A stretch of 64,000 nt of DNA from Riptortus pedestris (lineage: Eukaryota; Arthropoda; Insecta; Hemiptera; Alydidae), in NCBI GenBank assembly GCA_019009955.1, contig CM032233.1, forward strand, positions 111,681,001-111,745,000. The letters are read 5' to 3'. Position numbers and translations under genes: made by a program. The notes below the pieces were generated by a model. That model was not told the DNA's origin. It was given only the letters and a program-made list of their open reading frames with translations, and made no database searches. Positions 11,031 through 23,980 of the stretch are shown piece after piece; positions within the stretch are counted from its first letter, which is position 1, and the number at the start of each line of letters is the position of its first letter.

Positions 11031-12700
11031 TAACCCTCACCCTTATAATGCCGTTTGAAGATTATACTAATAAATAGATAGATATTTGGAGTATATCGCT
11101 GTGTCTTTCGCACTCCTTATCACTTTTTGACGAGTCGACAAAAATTCCTGGAATGAATTTTCTAAGTGAAACTCTTGATCGTTGTCAATAGCCTACAAAA
11201 ATTCGTCTTACTATGTAACTGGGGAGGCAAATGGGGGGGGGTAAAGGTTTACTCAATGATTTCATATTTGAATACATATCCAATCATTGAAAAAAAAAAA
11301 TTCAAACATATGCCTCAGTAGTTTCCTCCCTCGAACACCCAGCACTCCATTTGTCAACGGTCAACGTCCACGACTCACTAGCGTTAGTTGCCAGCGGCCT
11401 TATAATAAATAATTTTATCACCAAGAAGAACACTTTTCAGATCATATTCTATGCTGCTAAAATGTTTTTTATGTCCGCTAATACGTCTTTTTTATTAAAC
11501 TAAACTATTTTTAATTCAACTAATATTTTCTTTTTGCCAATATTTTGGCATTAATTCATGTAAAAATGAATTTCCAAAAAAAAAAAAAAAAAGGAAAATG
11601 GTGGGGGGATGGATAACAGATGTTTAAATTCAGTTGGCAGTCTACTGTATTTATTTATTCGCATTTTAATATATATGAATTGGTAAACGTATAAAATTGC
11701 ATACACAACCAATTTGTTCTACCCCTGTCTTCGCTTGGTTAAATATTTCATGGGTCCCTAAATAATTTGTTATATACATAATTATTTAGTACCAGCATAA
11801 GAGGATTTTTTTTATTTTCATTAAAATGTTGAAAATGAACTTTGAACTTCAATCAAAGTCTGCATTGATTTTTTAGATTGGAATTATTTACAAGAATTAG
11901 TGTGAGGTCCTTTGACTTCGAAAAAAAAGTTCTAGTAGTGAGTACATCAGAGAGCACCGAAATGCAGGATGACCAAATCGAATTATTATTTATCTACATG
12001 AGTAATTACATGCTGCAGTACATGCATTTTTTGATTTGAGTATAGTTAGCAGTAGTTGTCTAAGCCTTGAGTAATCCTGTACATTAACCCGAATACCACC
12101 TCTCTGGGAGTGTTCTTAGGATGAAATGGGAAGCTCCTCAGTGAGCCACAAGTTCTTGGCGGATGGTAGGAAGAACAAGCAAGAGCCACAATTGAAATCG
12201 AATATCAATAAAGTTACTGGTGTTTTTTTTTTGCGTTTTCAGCATATCTGTTGGCCCTTACTCCTACTCATGTTATGACATTAGGCGTGTAGTCAGTTCA
12301 GTTTGAACTTCAAATCTTGCTCACTTGGCGTTCTTAATAAGGGAGAAATACAGTATAGAAAGCTGAGGGATCTTCTCTTTGGTACTTTCGAGAACATGAG
12401 AAATCTCCTTGCCTTAAGCAGACCATGCATGATGGACTTTTGTACCATGGTCTCCTCTCTGTGTCATTTGCCCAGCTTCAGAAGGCAACCTAGCTTCCAG
12501 GGCCTTTCTGCAGTAAAAAATTTCGGATTGTCCGTTTTAACACTCTCTGAATCTATTTTGAGTAGTTTCAGAGAGATGTTTATACGCATGTACTTATCAC
12601 ATCACTCGAAAACAACTATCCTCAGAAAATTTTAAATTCATGTTTTTAAGACTGTTGTAGCATCTAGTTGTACGCCTCTCTTTTTGATGAGGGAGGGGAT
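11030..12700. other. No recognised gene; contains an unassigned low-AT segment
   Basis: Mostly AT-rich. From about 12060 to 12640 the base composition is more balanced and there are open frames on both strands (a 110-codon frame on + at 12303-12635 and an overlapping frame on -). I recognise no protein family in either, so this may be a decayed repeat. Confidence 0.3.
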
Positions 12701-12706
12701 TTAGAA

Positions 12707-12899
<193 letters not shown>

Positions 12900-13079
12900 T
12901 AAAAAATTGTTATTTTCCCCAAACCTACTAGAGACCATTTTTACGATACTTATTTGTTCATTATAAAAATATCTATAAAATATGTTCTATTTTTTGAGCC
13001 GATGCAATGCAAAGGAGATATAGTATATCTCTTTATAATTAATAATGAACTACTGCAAAACATTTTGTTTATTTAATAG

Positions 13080-13780
13080 GAGTTCAAGGAAGTCATGTGG
13101 TGTCCACTTCAGCTATTTCCGAAGATGCATAGGTTTAATGGCTTTCAGTGGGTTTCGTAGTACAAAAAGAAAAAGAGTAGCTCCTGGCAGAACCCAGTGG
13201 CTACAACTATAGCGCGAACCCTTTAGATCTGGCAATATGAAACAATGTGATGTCCGAATAAGAAATCCTACTCTTAAAAGACTATCAGACTTATTTCTTT
13301 TAAGACATTATATTGTATGAACCGAGTCTAACCCTTTCCAAGAGATTAAATTGTCTTTGGATTGAGCCTGCTTACCAAGCCTGTTTACTTGTTTCAACAG
13401 GTGCCCATTCAATGGTGGGTGGCAGCTTCGACCCACTATCCCCAGTTCCAAAAATATTCGGGGTAGCTGGTCTCCATGTAAAGCGGTGGCCGGGTGTAAC
13501 CCTAGCCCCCTCCTTGAGGAGTGGCTCTAGGGGCGGAAGTGGGGGGAGGGCTTCGCCCAGGGGTGGGGAGCACCTTAGGAGTGGGGCCGCTCCGCTCAAG
13601 ACCCGTCAGAGTTGAACCGGTGACAGTCGGCTCTACATTCCATCGGTTAGTCACATCTTTAGCTCTGTAAGTGGTCACCAAAATCTTCAAAACTTTAACC
13701 GTGTCCGTGATGAAATAGAGCCGCCAGGACTTGATTAAGTCACCATTGCCAACATCTGCTTCCAATAGCTAGATCTACTT
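13080..13780. other. GC-rich island, probable uncharacterised repeat
   Basis: The interval, especially 13400-13640, is much richer in G and C than anything nearby (runs such as GGGGCGGAAGTGGGGGGAGG). ORFs of 75 to 100 codons overlap on both strands, as GC-rich DNA gives by chance, and none is recognisable. A foreign repeat is more likely than a host exon. Confidence 0.35.
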
Positions 13781-16560
13781 TGTTTTTTCTTTAAGTCTTT
13801 GCGGCTCTCTGATTTATCGGCAAAATTACTTTAACTAACAAATATAAATCATCCAAAGACTGTGAATAGGATTAGTGTGGATTATATACCAGTGTAAAAC
13901 AGTGATATAGAACCAGCTTTAATTATATAGTACTACTCATTTGCTATTGTACGTAAGTAACATTTTTCTTTTACTACTTTTTCTTCTTGAGTATACTATT
14001 CATGAAAGAAAGAAATAAAATAGAATTTTTCATTTATCCGGCATTCGAGGAAAAATTTAATAGTCCTCTGTGCGCAATTTTTTTTTTTTTAAATTATAAA
14101 ATTAATTAGAAGTAAAATCATAAGACACACCTGTTTAAAATCAATGTGATAGTCTCTTGAGGAAATAATGGGTGTGTTTTGTAAGAAATCCTTTATAATA
14201 TTGACCAAATTATTTAGTTTACCTTTTAATATTAGTAACTATAAAATGTATCGTTCAATAATGACACAGTATAAGCCCCTTACACAAGCGGATCTATTTA
14301 AATTAATAATCTTTGCTATTAGTAATCATGAAAAATAAGTTAAGGATATCATTACATTCTTTAGAAATAAGTTTGACATTTATTTCTCCAAACTATTAAA
14401 GATATAAAAAATAATGTTACATTATTAATAATATACCGTGATAAAATAAAACATCATGAAGTCAGGGCATAGCTGTATCAGTTATATGTAAATTCATCAT
14501 TACATTTGATTTATATAAAATGTTTTATCGTTGACCATTTCTTCCAAATTTTCTTGAAGTAAGAAGTATCGTAAATTATATTCTCTTTCGCACTAATTTC
14601 GCTGAGAATTTAAATAGACACACTCGGTGCTTCTGAGGCCCACTACTATATATAGGTAGCGAAGAATGATGGCTGATCGTCTAAAAATATTAAGGGTGCG
14701 TATTGGCTTACTTCCAAGCGGAATCCTTGGCTGCATTTCACAAGACAATTTTATAAGGTCCAGATACCAAGCAGCTACATACCTACATCTCGGCTCGCAT
14801 TTTGAGAAGGTAGGCGCGAGATATGTTTTATATAAATATCAAAAATATGAAGTTGTGATATATAAAACCTCACATTTCCATTAAAACCATATGCTTTCAA
14901 TTTCTTATCATCTTTAATTTTCACCAATTATATTTCCCTCCTCTCTGAAAACTTATGGTTGATATCGATTTTTTTTTAATTTAAAGTTTAAATGAAAATA
15001 ATCATTCATTAGCACTTTTTTTTTTTAGAAAATTTGAGTTTTTCCAACACTAAAATTACTATAGCTAAAGATTATCTATTTTTAAGGTCAAGAAATCGTA
15101 GAAACTACATTAATAGTTCAAGTCTCAATGAACTATTAAATTAATTAAAAATTTTCGAAGTATAAAAACATTTTCTAGTATAAAAGTTCATCGAATTGCA
15201 AGAAATTGATAATTTGATGCAAATTTGATTTGCGTGTAAGATTATCCGGATTGAGTTGAGAGGGGGGGGGGGGTAACAAAGAAATATATGGAGCGGGCTA
15301 TTTGTATATCACGTTACTCTTGGCGGTCCTCCCCACCTTACCCAGGCCTTGCAGGACATCGAGCTCAACTAGAGGCCAATAAAATAAAATAACTATCCTA
15401 GAGGCCAATAAAATAACTATTTTTTTTAATAAAAAAAATATATGGTCGAATATGACAATAAAATGATTGAATATGACAACAGAATTATTTTCCCTTCATC
15501 TCTACTTTGTTTCTGCTGTTATTATTATTTTTACAGCGAACTCAAACCTTGGATACCTATCTGCACTGAATTGAGGACACTAGTACGTTAGTTAATGTTG
15601 ACTAGAGGTGGATGTCACACAAATCTTATTCAATTAAAAGCTTTAAGGAGTTGTAATAAACAACTAATCCTACAAATACAAAACATTATTTTTACATACA
15701 CTCAGTATGTTGAGTATACGAAACTTCATGAAGTCCATGACACTGACTATCGCAGACCAAGACAAAATCCAATAACAATAAAAAATAAATAAATACATAT
15801 CTAAGTATTTCCAGAATAGACCATTGAAGATCAATAAGTTATTATAAAATAATTATCGATTCGCAAATTTTATTATTGTTATGTGACATTCCAAGTAGAA
15901 GACGCTTTCCCGTTCTTATATGTGTGTGTGTTTAGTTTTTATCTGGATGACTATATATCTGTAAAAAAAAATGAATGATACAACTCTGGTAACTGTAAAT
16001 ATGTTGCATATTTGGTGTTTATAATGACACCAAACACGTTTGTAACAGAAATTACAAGTGACTGAATAAGAAAGGAATAACTAGTGATAGGGATTTAAAT
16101 CTTACTCGTCATTTCGATATAGCTCAAATTTTAGTTTGGTGTAGAACAAAAAAAATGTGAATGCTCATTTTTTTAGTATTCCTAATTGAATGGAAAACTT
16201 CCTAACAATTAGGAATGAAGAAATCATTAGATACCATTTTTCAAAATTTGGAATTTATTAATGACTCCTTTATTCATTAGTTAGTATTAGGAAATAATTT
16301 CATTGTTGGTTAGTCGAAATTAAAGATAGTCTCATTTCTGGTTATTCTAAATGACTTTTGTCCAAATCTAATTTTCTTTAGGATTTAAGACAGTCTTGCA
16401 AAGTTGGCCTAAATATACCAATGTAATAATTGGAATTCGCTTCTTCTGATTTCATTGAATTCAGCATTTAGCCATTTGAACCATATCAAGGTCCGAAAAG
16501 TCGGATTGGTTCTACATGCTTAAAAAATATGTTAATAGCGTCCGAATTCCATATATTTGT
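13781..16560. other. AT-rich stretch, no recognised gene
   Basis: A 72-codon ORF at 14666-14884 follows a TATATATA run at 14647 and has more balanced composition than its surroundings, but I recognise no family and do not call it. The rest shows no exon, terminus or RNA gene. Confidence 0.35.
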
Positions 16561-16699
16561 TGCTATGGTATATACATGCACACACACATATATATAAGGG
16601 TGTGTGTTTGCGTGCGGGCGAGTTAGTCATAAGATTATTGCTTAGTTACTTGTCCCTACAGTCTTGAACGTCCTGGACCATTGTCTTCCCCTTTGACCT

Positions 16700-16817
16700 A
16701 GACTTAGAAGAAAATATCTTTAAACGTCCATTAATCCTAGCCAGGAGATGATGAAAGTGAGGTCTGTTTAAAACTATATATCTATATGTATGTGTGTATG
16801 TGTGTGTGTGTGTGTGT

Positions 16818-16863
<46 letters not shown>

Positions 16864-16895
16864 ATGCGTGCGTGCGTGCGCGTGTGTGTGTGTGT

Positions 16896-16951
<56 letters not shown>

Positions 16952-17177
16952 GGCTACTGACGCTCTATCGGTACCGATTTTTATTTGACCTAAACAAAAC
17001 TAAATATTTAAACGTTTTATGATCAATTAAAGATTACTTTTGTAAATAGTTGAAATCGGACTATAGGGAGGGGAATTTTAAGGTGGAGAATTTCGAAGAT
17101 TATAAATATCTCCGTTCTTATACGTCCGATCGAAAAATTATTTAGTACCAATCATATTGCAAATGTAGCTGTATATT

Positions 17178-17232
<55 letters not shown>
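16700..17232 (-). mobile_element. Decayed hairpin-family copy with expanded microsatellites
   Basis: Reverse-orientation family blocks are present: AACGTCCATTAATCCTAGCC at about 16723, GAAAGTGAGGTCTGTTTAAA, ACGCTCTATCGG and GAAATCGGACTATAGGGAGG. Between them lies a TG/TA array (16786-16941), and a TA array ends the copy (17180-17232). Neither terminus is preserved. Confidence 0.55.
16786..16941 (+). repeat. Compound (TG)n-(TA)n microsatellite
   Basis: A TG array with CGTG interruptions near 16865 runs into a TA array. Two overlapping ORFs here (Cys-Val and Ile-Tyr repeats) are artefacts. Confidence 0.9.
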
Positions 17233-17233
<1 letters not shown>

Positions 17234-17583
17234 GTGTGTATGTCTTATATGAAAAATGATTATTTATTTCTATGGGATACTCTATATTTAATGATTTCAT
17301 CTAACACATAGTTCAAGTTCATAGTCTGACGAGGGATATGGGGGGGGGGGGGTATTATTGTACTATATTGGTTTATTTTTGAATTCATTGGGTTTTATAA
17401 TTTCGATCCAGTTTCCACTCAGATATTAATTATGCAAAAGGAAGTTCATGAATACAAGTTATATTTCCTCTAATTATTTCGTTCTATTATGCTTTTGGTT
17501 ATCCATGCTTTCTTTATACGCCTTAACCGAGTATTCGAGATGAACAAGCCTCTTCACATAAATACCTTACATGAGGTCAAGTT

Positions 17584-17589
<6 letters not shown>

Positions 17590-17642
<53 letters not shown>
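17590..17642 (+). repeat. (TA)n microsatellite
   Basis: A pure TA array of about 50 bp not flanked by the conserved blocks of the hairpin family. Confidence 0.9.
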
Positions 17643-17649
<7 letters not shown>

Positions 17650-17843
17650 ACTGGTATTTCATGTGTCATTGCCAGAAAAAATTCTTTTGAATGGGGTAAG
17701 TTTATAAAAGCAGTCAGGATTTATTGTTTCTGGGAATGTAGTAAGTAAGCTGTAGAGTAATCAAAAGTGATGAACAAATTTCTTGTAATAAAATACAACA
17801 GCAATCGCATTTGTCTTTAGACAAAATTAGATAATGTTTATCT

Positions 17844-18077
17844 CAGGGGGGCTCAGGTTAGCCGCGTGAGTTTAGGCGTTGGTCTTAATCTCACGTGGTA
17901 AACCTCGAGAGGCGAGTTCTATCCCGCCCTGGGCAATAGGAATTTATTTGGTGACGGAATCATTAAATAAATTCCTTAGTTCCATCCTGGCTAAAAAAAA
18001 GGGTGGTAACCTGTAGATAACCCGTCCCAATTAGCCATAGTAGCATAAAGTAAACGTAAATAAATGAAATAAAAAAT
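17844..18077 (+). mobile_element. tRNA-derived SINE, copy 2
   Basis: Head GGGGGGCTCAGGTTAGCCGC, a variant B box GAGTTCTATCCCGCC, then the family body (GGTAACCTGTAGATAACCCG, AATTAGCCATAGTAG) and a tail of TAAATAAATGAAATAAAAAA. It is flanked by an 11-bp target duplication with one mismatch: AATGTTTATCT at 17833-17843 and AATTTTTATCT at 18078-18088. The variant B box suggests that it is no longer an efficient Pol III template. Confidence 0.75.
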
Positions 18078-18088
18078 AATTTTTATCT

Positions 18089-21000
18089 GTTCCTGAGTTA
18101 CTGACTGTCCTTTACTTACCAAGGTGAATGTTTTCGGACATGGAAGGTGAGAGGCAAAAAAATGAAAACTAGAATTTTGAAATTTCTTGCAATCAAACAA
18201 AAGGAAAAATATTTTTGTCTTCAAAAAATGGTTAGTAGTAAATTACATTTGTATTTCATAGCCTTCAACAAATGTCCTCATAGAATAACCACTTTCCATA
18301 CTTTGATACTTATAAGGGATTTTGTTAAATACTTCTAAAATATAAGTGTTCAGTTTGATAAAGAGATGTCCTAAGCGAAGGAGGACATCATCTCTGTGCA
18401 TCAGATCAAAATGTAATGTCAGGCATAATTATTAAATCAATTTTATATAATTAAAAAAGTTACTATGCACATTGTTTTCCCCCTAAAAGGGTGGTTAAAT
18501 TGGCAATTTCGTGTTTCAGATAAAATACACACAAATGACTAAAAGAATGTTGTTTTTAAAAAACTTTAAATGCCATTTCAGTTGTTGTTAATTCCACTCT
18601 CTAAATTGTATAAGCTACTCCTGTTAGCCACCACTCTCATCCATGTAAAAGGATAAATTCCATAGCATATTTTATGTTCTATTTAATGGGAATATACTTC
18701 TTAAGGATCAATTGTTATAACCTACAACTACTAAAAATATTAAATTAGATTAAATAGAGAAGACATACCCTGATTATAATAGTTCTTGTTATTCCTTAAA
18801 CTACAATTATTTAATAAAAATAAATTACTCTCTGGTGAAATGAAAAGACTTTTATTACTCAGATATTTTCAAAATAATTTTAATAATTTAATTTTTTTAC
18901 ACATTATTAGTATGAAGTATAATGGTTACCATTTGGTTTATAATATTAAATTATTATTTGAATGTTTTGTCTTATACTGAAATGTATGTGTTCTTGCTAG
19001 CAGCCCTTCAAGTTTTGCATCACTTCTTTGTAGATAGACTGTTATTCATAACAATAAATCCATGATCTGCTGTTTCTTCCACCACAACTTGCGTACTTCG
19101 CTTCCTAAGACAGTGATACTATTTTGTTTCATAATGATTGCTTAAAAAGGCGTATAGGAAACACATTTTACTATCAAGTATGAATGCTAAGGATCCTTTG
19201 TTAAAATAAAAAATAAAAAGAATAACCCCATGCTTCTTTGCTCTTTTGATTACTTGAACACCCTGAAACTCATTTCTTTTATGAGCTTCAAAAAAAAAAA
19301 GTTTATAGACAATCCACCCAGTACAATTCCAACAATTTATTTAAGACTAAACTGAAGACGTACCAGCCAGTAAGCTACAGATGTGATACAAAACTGCAAG
19401 AACACATCCATTCCAATATATGACATTAGGTAGAGGCAAGAAGTGATTTGTTTACATATTGTATACCAAATAGTAATGTAATTTAAACTTATAGTCTTTA
19501 AAACAATATAAAATCATTTTTAAATGATTAATTCATTTTGAAGTAAATACCGCTCAAATTTGCTGGCACTGTATTAAACTCACTCTCCATCAATCTTGTT
19601 AAATGAAAGTTGTCTCTGATAACATTTGCTATAGGAAATGTCTACCTCAGATTCCTACTCTTACAATACTAACTTCTACATGACAAGAACTTTTACTTTG
19701 TTTTATTCCCACAAGCTGAGAGCTTCTCACAATTTTGTTGGACTTCTGCAGGTAAATTTGATGGTCATATATTTCAAGTTATGGTTTCAGTTCATAGATA
19801 TGAGTAATATCTCATCCTAAGGCTATTCAAGTTTCTACTTGTATGTCCTGCAGGGCTGAAAGTTTAGGGGTTCTGTGAGTGGCTGAGGTATCCCCAAATC
19901 CCTCATACAGTAGTTTGTTCCTCTTTTCGTTCACAAAATAATGCCAATGTTTTGTGTATGGTTGTGCTAGCATATTTGCTGGGCATTGACCACTAATGAG
20001 CATACTTTGCTCTATTACTACCCAAACAATCACCTGGTTGCCACTCACAGGTAAATGAACCATTACTTCAGAAGTAGAAAATCAGATGAGAAGTACTTAC
20101 AAAAACACGTGTAGGGGTTTAATAACTCTCTCACCAATGTTATGTGGGATGTTTAATCAGACTAGAGGCAGGGGAATTGCTATATAATTTATTGCTAAGA
20201 AATTGAATTCTCCTTCAGCTGCGAATGGGCTTTAATTCAGGATATTATCAATTTTCACTGTACAAACCATGGCATATAATATGATTATATTTTCTTATTG
20301 CTATTGTATTTTATTTTCATTAACTATTATCGTCATATGATCATTGCCATCATATTATCATTAAATGATCTCTCTTGATTGCCTCTAGAAACTTCTTCAA
20401 ATGAGGCGCTGAATCCCATTTTTGTCAAACTCGACAAACCCCATAGGAATTGACTACTGACAGAACCAAGCCATTGCAACCACAAAGTATTCTCTTTAGT
20501 CATTGACGATGGATATTTTCTGGTCATTTGTAAATAAATAAATAGTTCTAAATAAATATTTAAGATGGTTACTAAACTTCATTCAAACTAATTAATATAT
20601 TTTTGTATTAAATACTAAGGTGAGAGGAGCCATATGGCCCTTAACTCACAATTTACATTTCAAAGTCTGGACCTAGACGTATTTTTGCTAGGCATTTAAA
20701 ATGAGATACTAGATGTAAACTCCTAAGTTTCAAAATCAAATTTCAACCATATGATTCTCACAATTTTATGTTACCTGAGGTGTTTGTGTGTGAAAGAGAT
20801 TAATAGAACATTGCATTGTATTTCAGACTTAAACATTGTGGCAGTACACAGCCCCTTAGAATATGAGTCATTGTAACGATGGTATAAAGCATTAAAAATA
20901 CTGTTATGTTAAGAATAAATAAATACTTTTACATATTGAATGATGAGACTTCAAAGGAATGCAGTTTTGCACTCTAGCCTCAAGCCTTAATCATTTACTT

Positions 21001-21360
21001 CAGATCAATTACAGTCAAAAAAGAGGTGCACTACTAGATGTTACAACAATCCCAAAAATAAAATTTCAACATTCTAAGAATAGTTGTTTTTGAGTTATGT
21101 GAGATACACACATACATACCGATGTCATGCTGAAATGCATCAAAATATGTTCAGGGATGGTCAAAACGGATAATTCCATTGTTATCTGAAAACTGTAAAT
21201 TTTCATGTTACAATACTTCCTTTAGTTTGTCCAAGGAAGTAAAAAGTGTGAATTTCCTGTTACATGGTTCATTTTAGAATATATGGAATAGTCTTTAACA
21301 GCTTGAAAAGATGGAGTAAATGTATCGACATACCCCACATCAGTTCGTGGGGATCAGAAT
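18089..21360. other. Upstream region of troponin T, no exon identified
   Basis: The first coding exon of the downstream gene begins at a splice acceptor, so a 5' UTR exon must lie upstream, perhaps here or further left. I cannot place it from sequence. No transposon termini are seen until 21365. Confidence 0.35.
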
Positions 21361-21364
21361 TGGA

Positions 21365-21498
21365 AATCAGCTATTGAGACTATGCGATTTTCAAAAAGTT
21401 TTTTCAAATGTCCATCAATCCTACCCAAGAGATAATGAAAATGAGATCCGTTTAAAACTATAGAAATACATATGTGTAAACCATGCACACACACACAC

Positions 21499-21554
<56 letters not shown>

Positions 21555-21600
21555 GTGAGTATTTGTCTGTTAACAATCTAGCAGTTGCAATTTTTTTTTA
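21365..21600 (-). mobile_element. Hairpin-family fragment
   Basis: TCAGCTATTGAGACTATGCG, AATGTCCATCAATCCTACCC and AAAATGAGATCCGTTTAAAA match the reverse complement of the right end, then a TA tract and TCTGTTAACAATCTAGCAGT. It stops abruptly near 21600, so it is a truncated copy about 530 bp before the first troponin T coding exon. Confidence 0.6.
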
Positions 21601-22128
21601 GACAACTATTGAGCACTAACCTGAATGGAGAAGTAGTGATCTTTGATCTGTAGTGGCATATTAATACAACAGGACACTCACTAATCTGACCACCTGATTC
21701 TTCCACTGTTTTGTAGGCTATTGAGCCACAGATTTTCATTAATTATACATTTATGAGAAATAAATCTTCATTTGCTCTGGTTTGATACAATGAAGCCAAA
21801 TTGGGGAAGGGAGAGCTTAAGTTTGTAACAAAAAGTAGTGACATGCATTTATCTCAAATCTATTTAAGTTATGTCAGTTAGTCTGCTATAATTTAACTGC
21901 AATAAAACATGTCTTGATTGACTTCTTTGGAATTAGTTCCCATCCATCCACATCACTTCCGAAAGTTAATATCAAATGAATCTTTTCAATGATTTTTTTT
22001 TTTTTCAAAATTTACTCTGGCTATAAGTTAACAAATATGAGAATCCTATTCACATTCTTGTATTATTTAATTATTGTTAAGTACATTATTAATTTTTTAC
22101 CTCATTTTTTCTATAATTTTTTTTTCAG

Positions 22129-22171
22129 CCCCTTGCTCAAAACTTGCCAACATGTCTGACGAGGAGTATTC
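22129..22171 (+). CDS. TnT: TnT exon with start codon
   Basis: The acceptor TTTTTCAG ends at 22128, the ATG lies at 22152 in CAACATG, and the donor GTGAGT starts at 22172. It carries 23 nt of 5' UTR and codes residues 1-7 (MSDEEYS, last codon split after two bases). Confidence 0.9.
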
Positions 22172-23921
22172 GTGAGTATATTAACAAACTTAAATAAATG
22201 AAATGATTTAATTCATTTAAATTTATGTTTTATGCCCTGAACGTGTTTGCATTATGATGCATTATGTTCCCCCTATGTCTATGTCAAATATTTTTGTACT
22301 GTTATGCATGCACTAAATGACTCCAATATTTCAGGGAATCCGAGGAGGAGACGTAAGTATTCACACCAATTTTCTGACATAAATCTAAGAGAAATAATTA
22401 AGGTATACCTAGAAATATAGTAAGTATAATGAGTATTATTGGGTTATATTGTAAAATAGTTATATTCATAATGTAATAATTTTTTATGTTATGTTCTATT
22501 TCCCCCCCGTCGATAACTAAAGTGTACCAGAGCCTGAACCTCAAAAGAAGACTGAGTAAGTTAATACTTTGATATTTTTTATATTTAAATGCTTCTGTAG
22601 GCTAAGGAGTTGGCGAAGTGCTTCAGCTTATTTTTGTGGACTACACTATTTTTAAAGGTGTAGATACTACCACTCTGCCAAGACAGAGTCATATAACACC
22701 AGCAGGCTTGGATTTGAAAATAAAATATGATCGATTCAGTCCTGAATAACACTTTTACAGAGACTTTAACCATTGCAAACAATGACCCATTGCTGATTAA
22801 CAAGTGCATATTAACAAAATAATTGGAAACATACATTCAATGTCAGCCCGCTCCTGAACTGCTACTGCTGCTGTTTTCCTGCTGCCTGCTGTTAATGAAG
22901 CCATTATTTCATTTCAACAAACTAAAAATCAAATGAAGAATTCATGCTAGAAAAAGATACATTTTGAGGAACACAATTATTTCAGAAGCAGAGCTACTGC
23001 CTTGAGTATAAACATGATATACACATACATAATTTGGGGATTTATACAATAGTTAGTACAATATTATAAACGTTGGAGAAGCTATGGATAGTACTAATGA
23101 ACACAGCTTTGAAAATAAATGCACAGGCATCTACTCAGTTGAGTAAAACCCCAACTCTTTCTACCCAGAAATCGAATAAAAAGTTTAACTTCAGAATAGT
23201 GTCGTCTACTCGAGAAACCATCCACAGTGTTAATAGCTCCTCAAATTAATCGAACTCAAACTGAATTCTGAATAGATTGGCCTTATAAAAATCAAATTTA
23301 GTAGGTTAAAAATATAGTGCATAGTGTGGGGAGGGATACCAACATCCGTTTTGTATGTACCAAAGTATTTTTGGTTAATTTAAAAAAACATCAAATGAAG
23401 TTGGCCATTAAAGATGTGGGTAATATTATCAATTATTCTAGGCCTTGATACCCCACAGCACAGCTCTTGATTGAGCTATTGTAGCCAACAAATTTCAAAC
23501 TACTGTTGATGCAGACATCCTCATTTTATGACTTTTTAAATCAACTTCCGCAGCCATTTCTTTTTTTTATTTCTACAAAAATGTTTTTCAAGGCAGTTAT
23601 GTAAATGCCATTTTATAAATTAAACCTACTTATATATGAAAAATCCAATGTGATTATTTTCTTGTTTTGAATGACTATTAATAACTACTCTAGTATACCA
23701 AACTACTCATCAAAATAAATTTGTATTCAAACATTGGAGGTAATTCAAAATTGTATGACATAACATTAGATGTTATATTGGTTAAGATTGATAATATGGT
23801 GAAAAGGGAGAAGAAAAATTTCCATGAAAGCTGGAAGAACTCAGAAGATATCAATTCAGTTTTTATTTAGGGAAACATATTTGAAAACATTGGATAAACA
23901 TTTACTGCTTAAGCATATATT

Positions 23922-23980
<59 letters not shown>

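Noticed and set aside
14666..14884. 72-codon ORF downstream of a TATATATA box as a small gene or TnT leader exon
   Set aside because: No family recognised, no clear splice donor supporting a leader exon, and TA runs are everywhere in this DNA.
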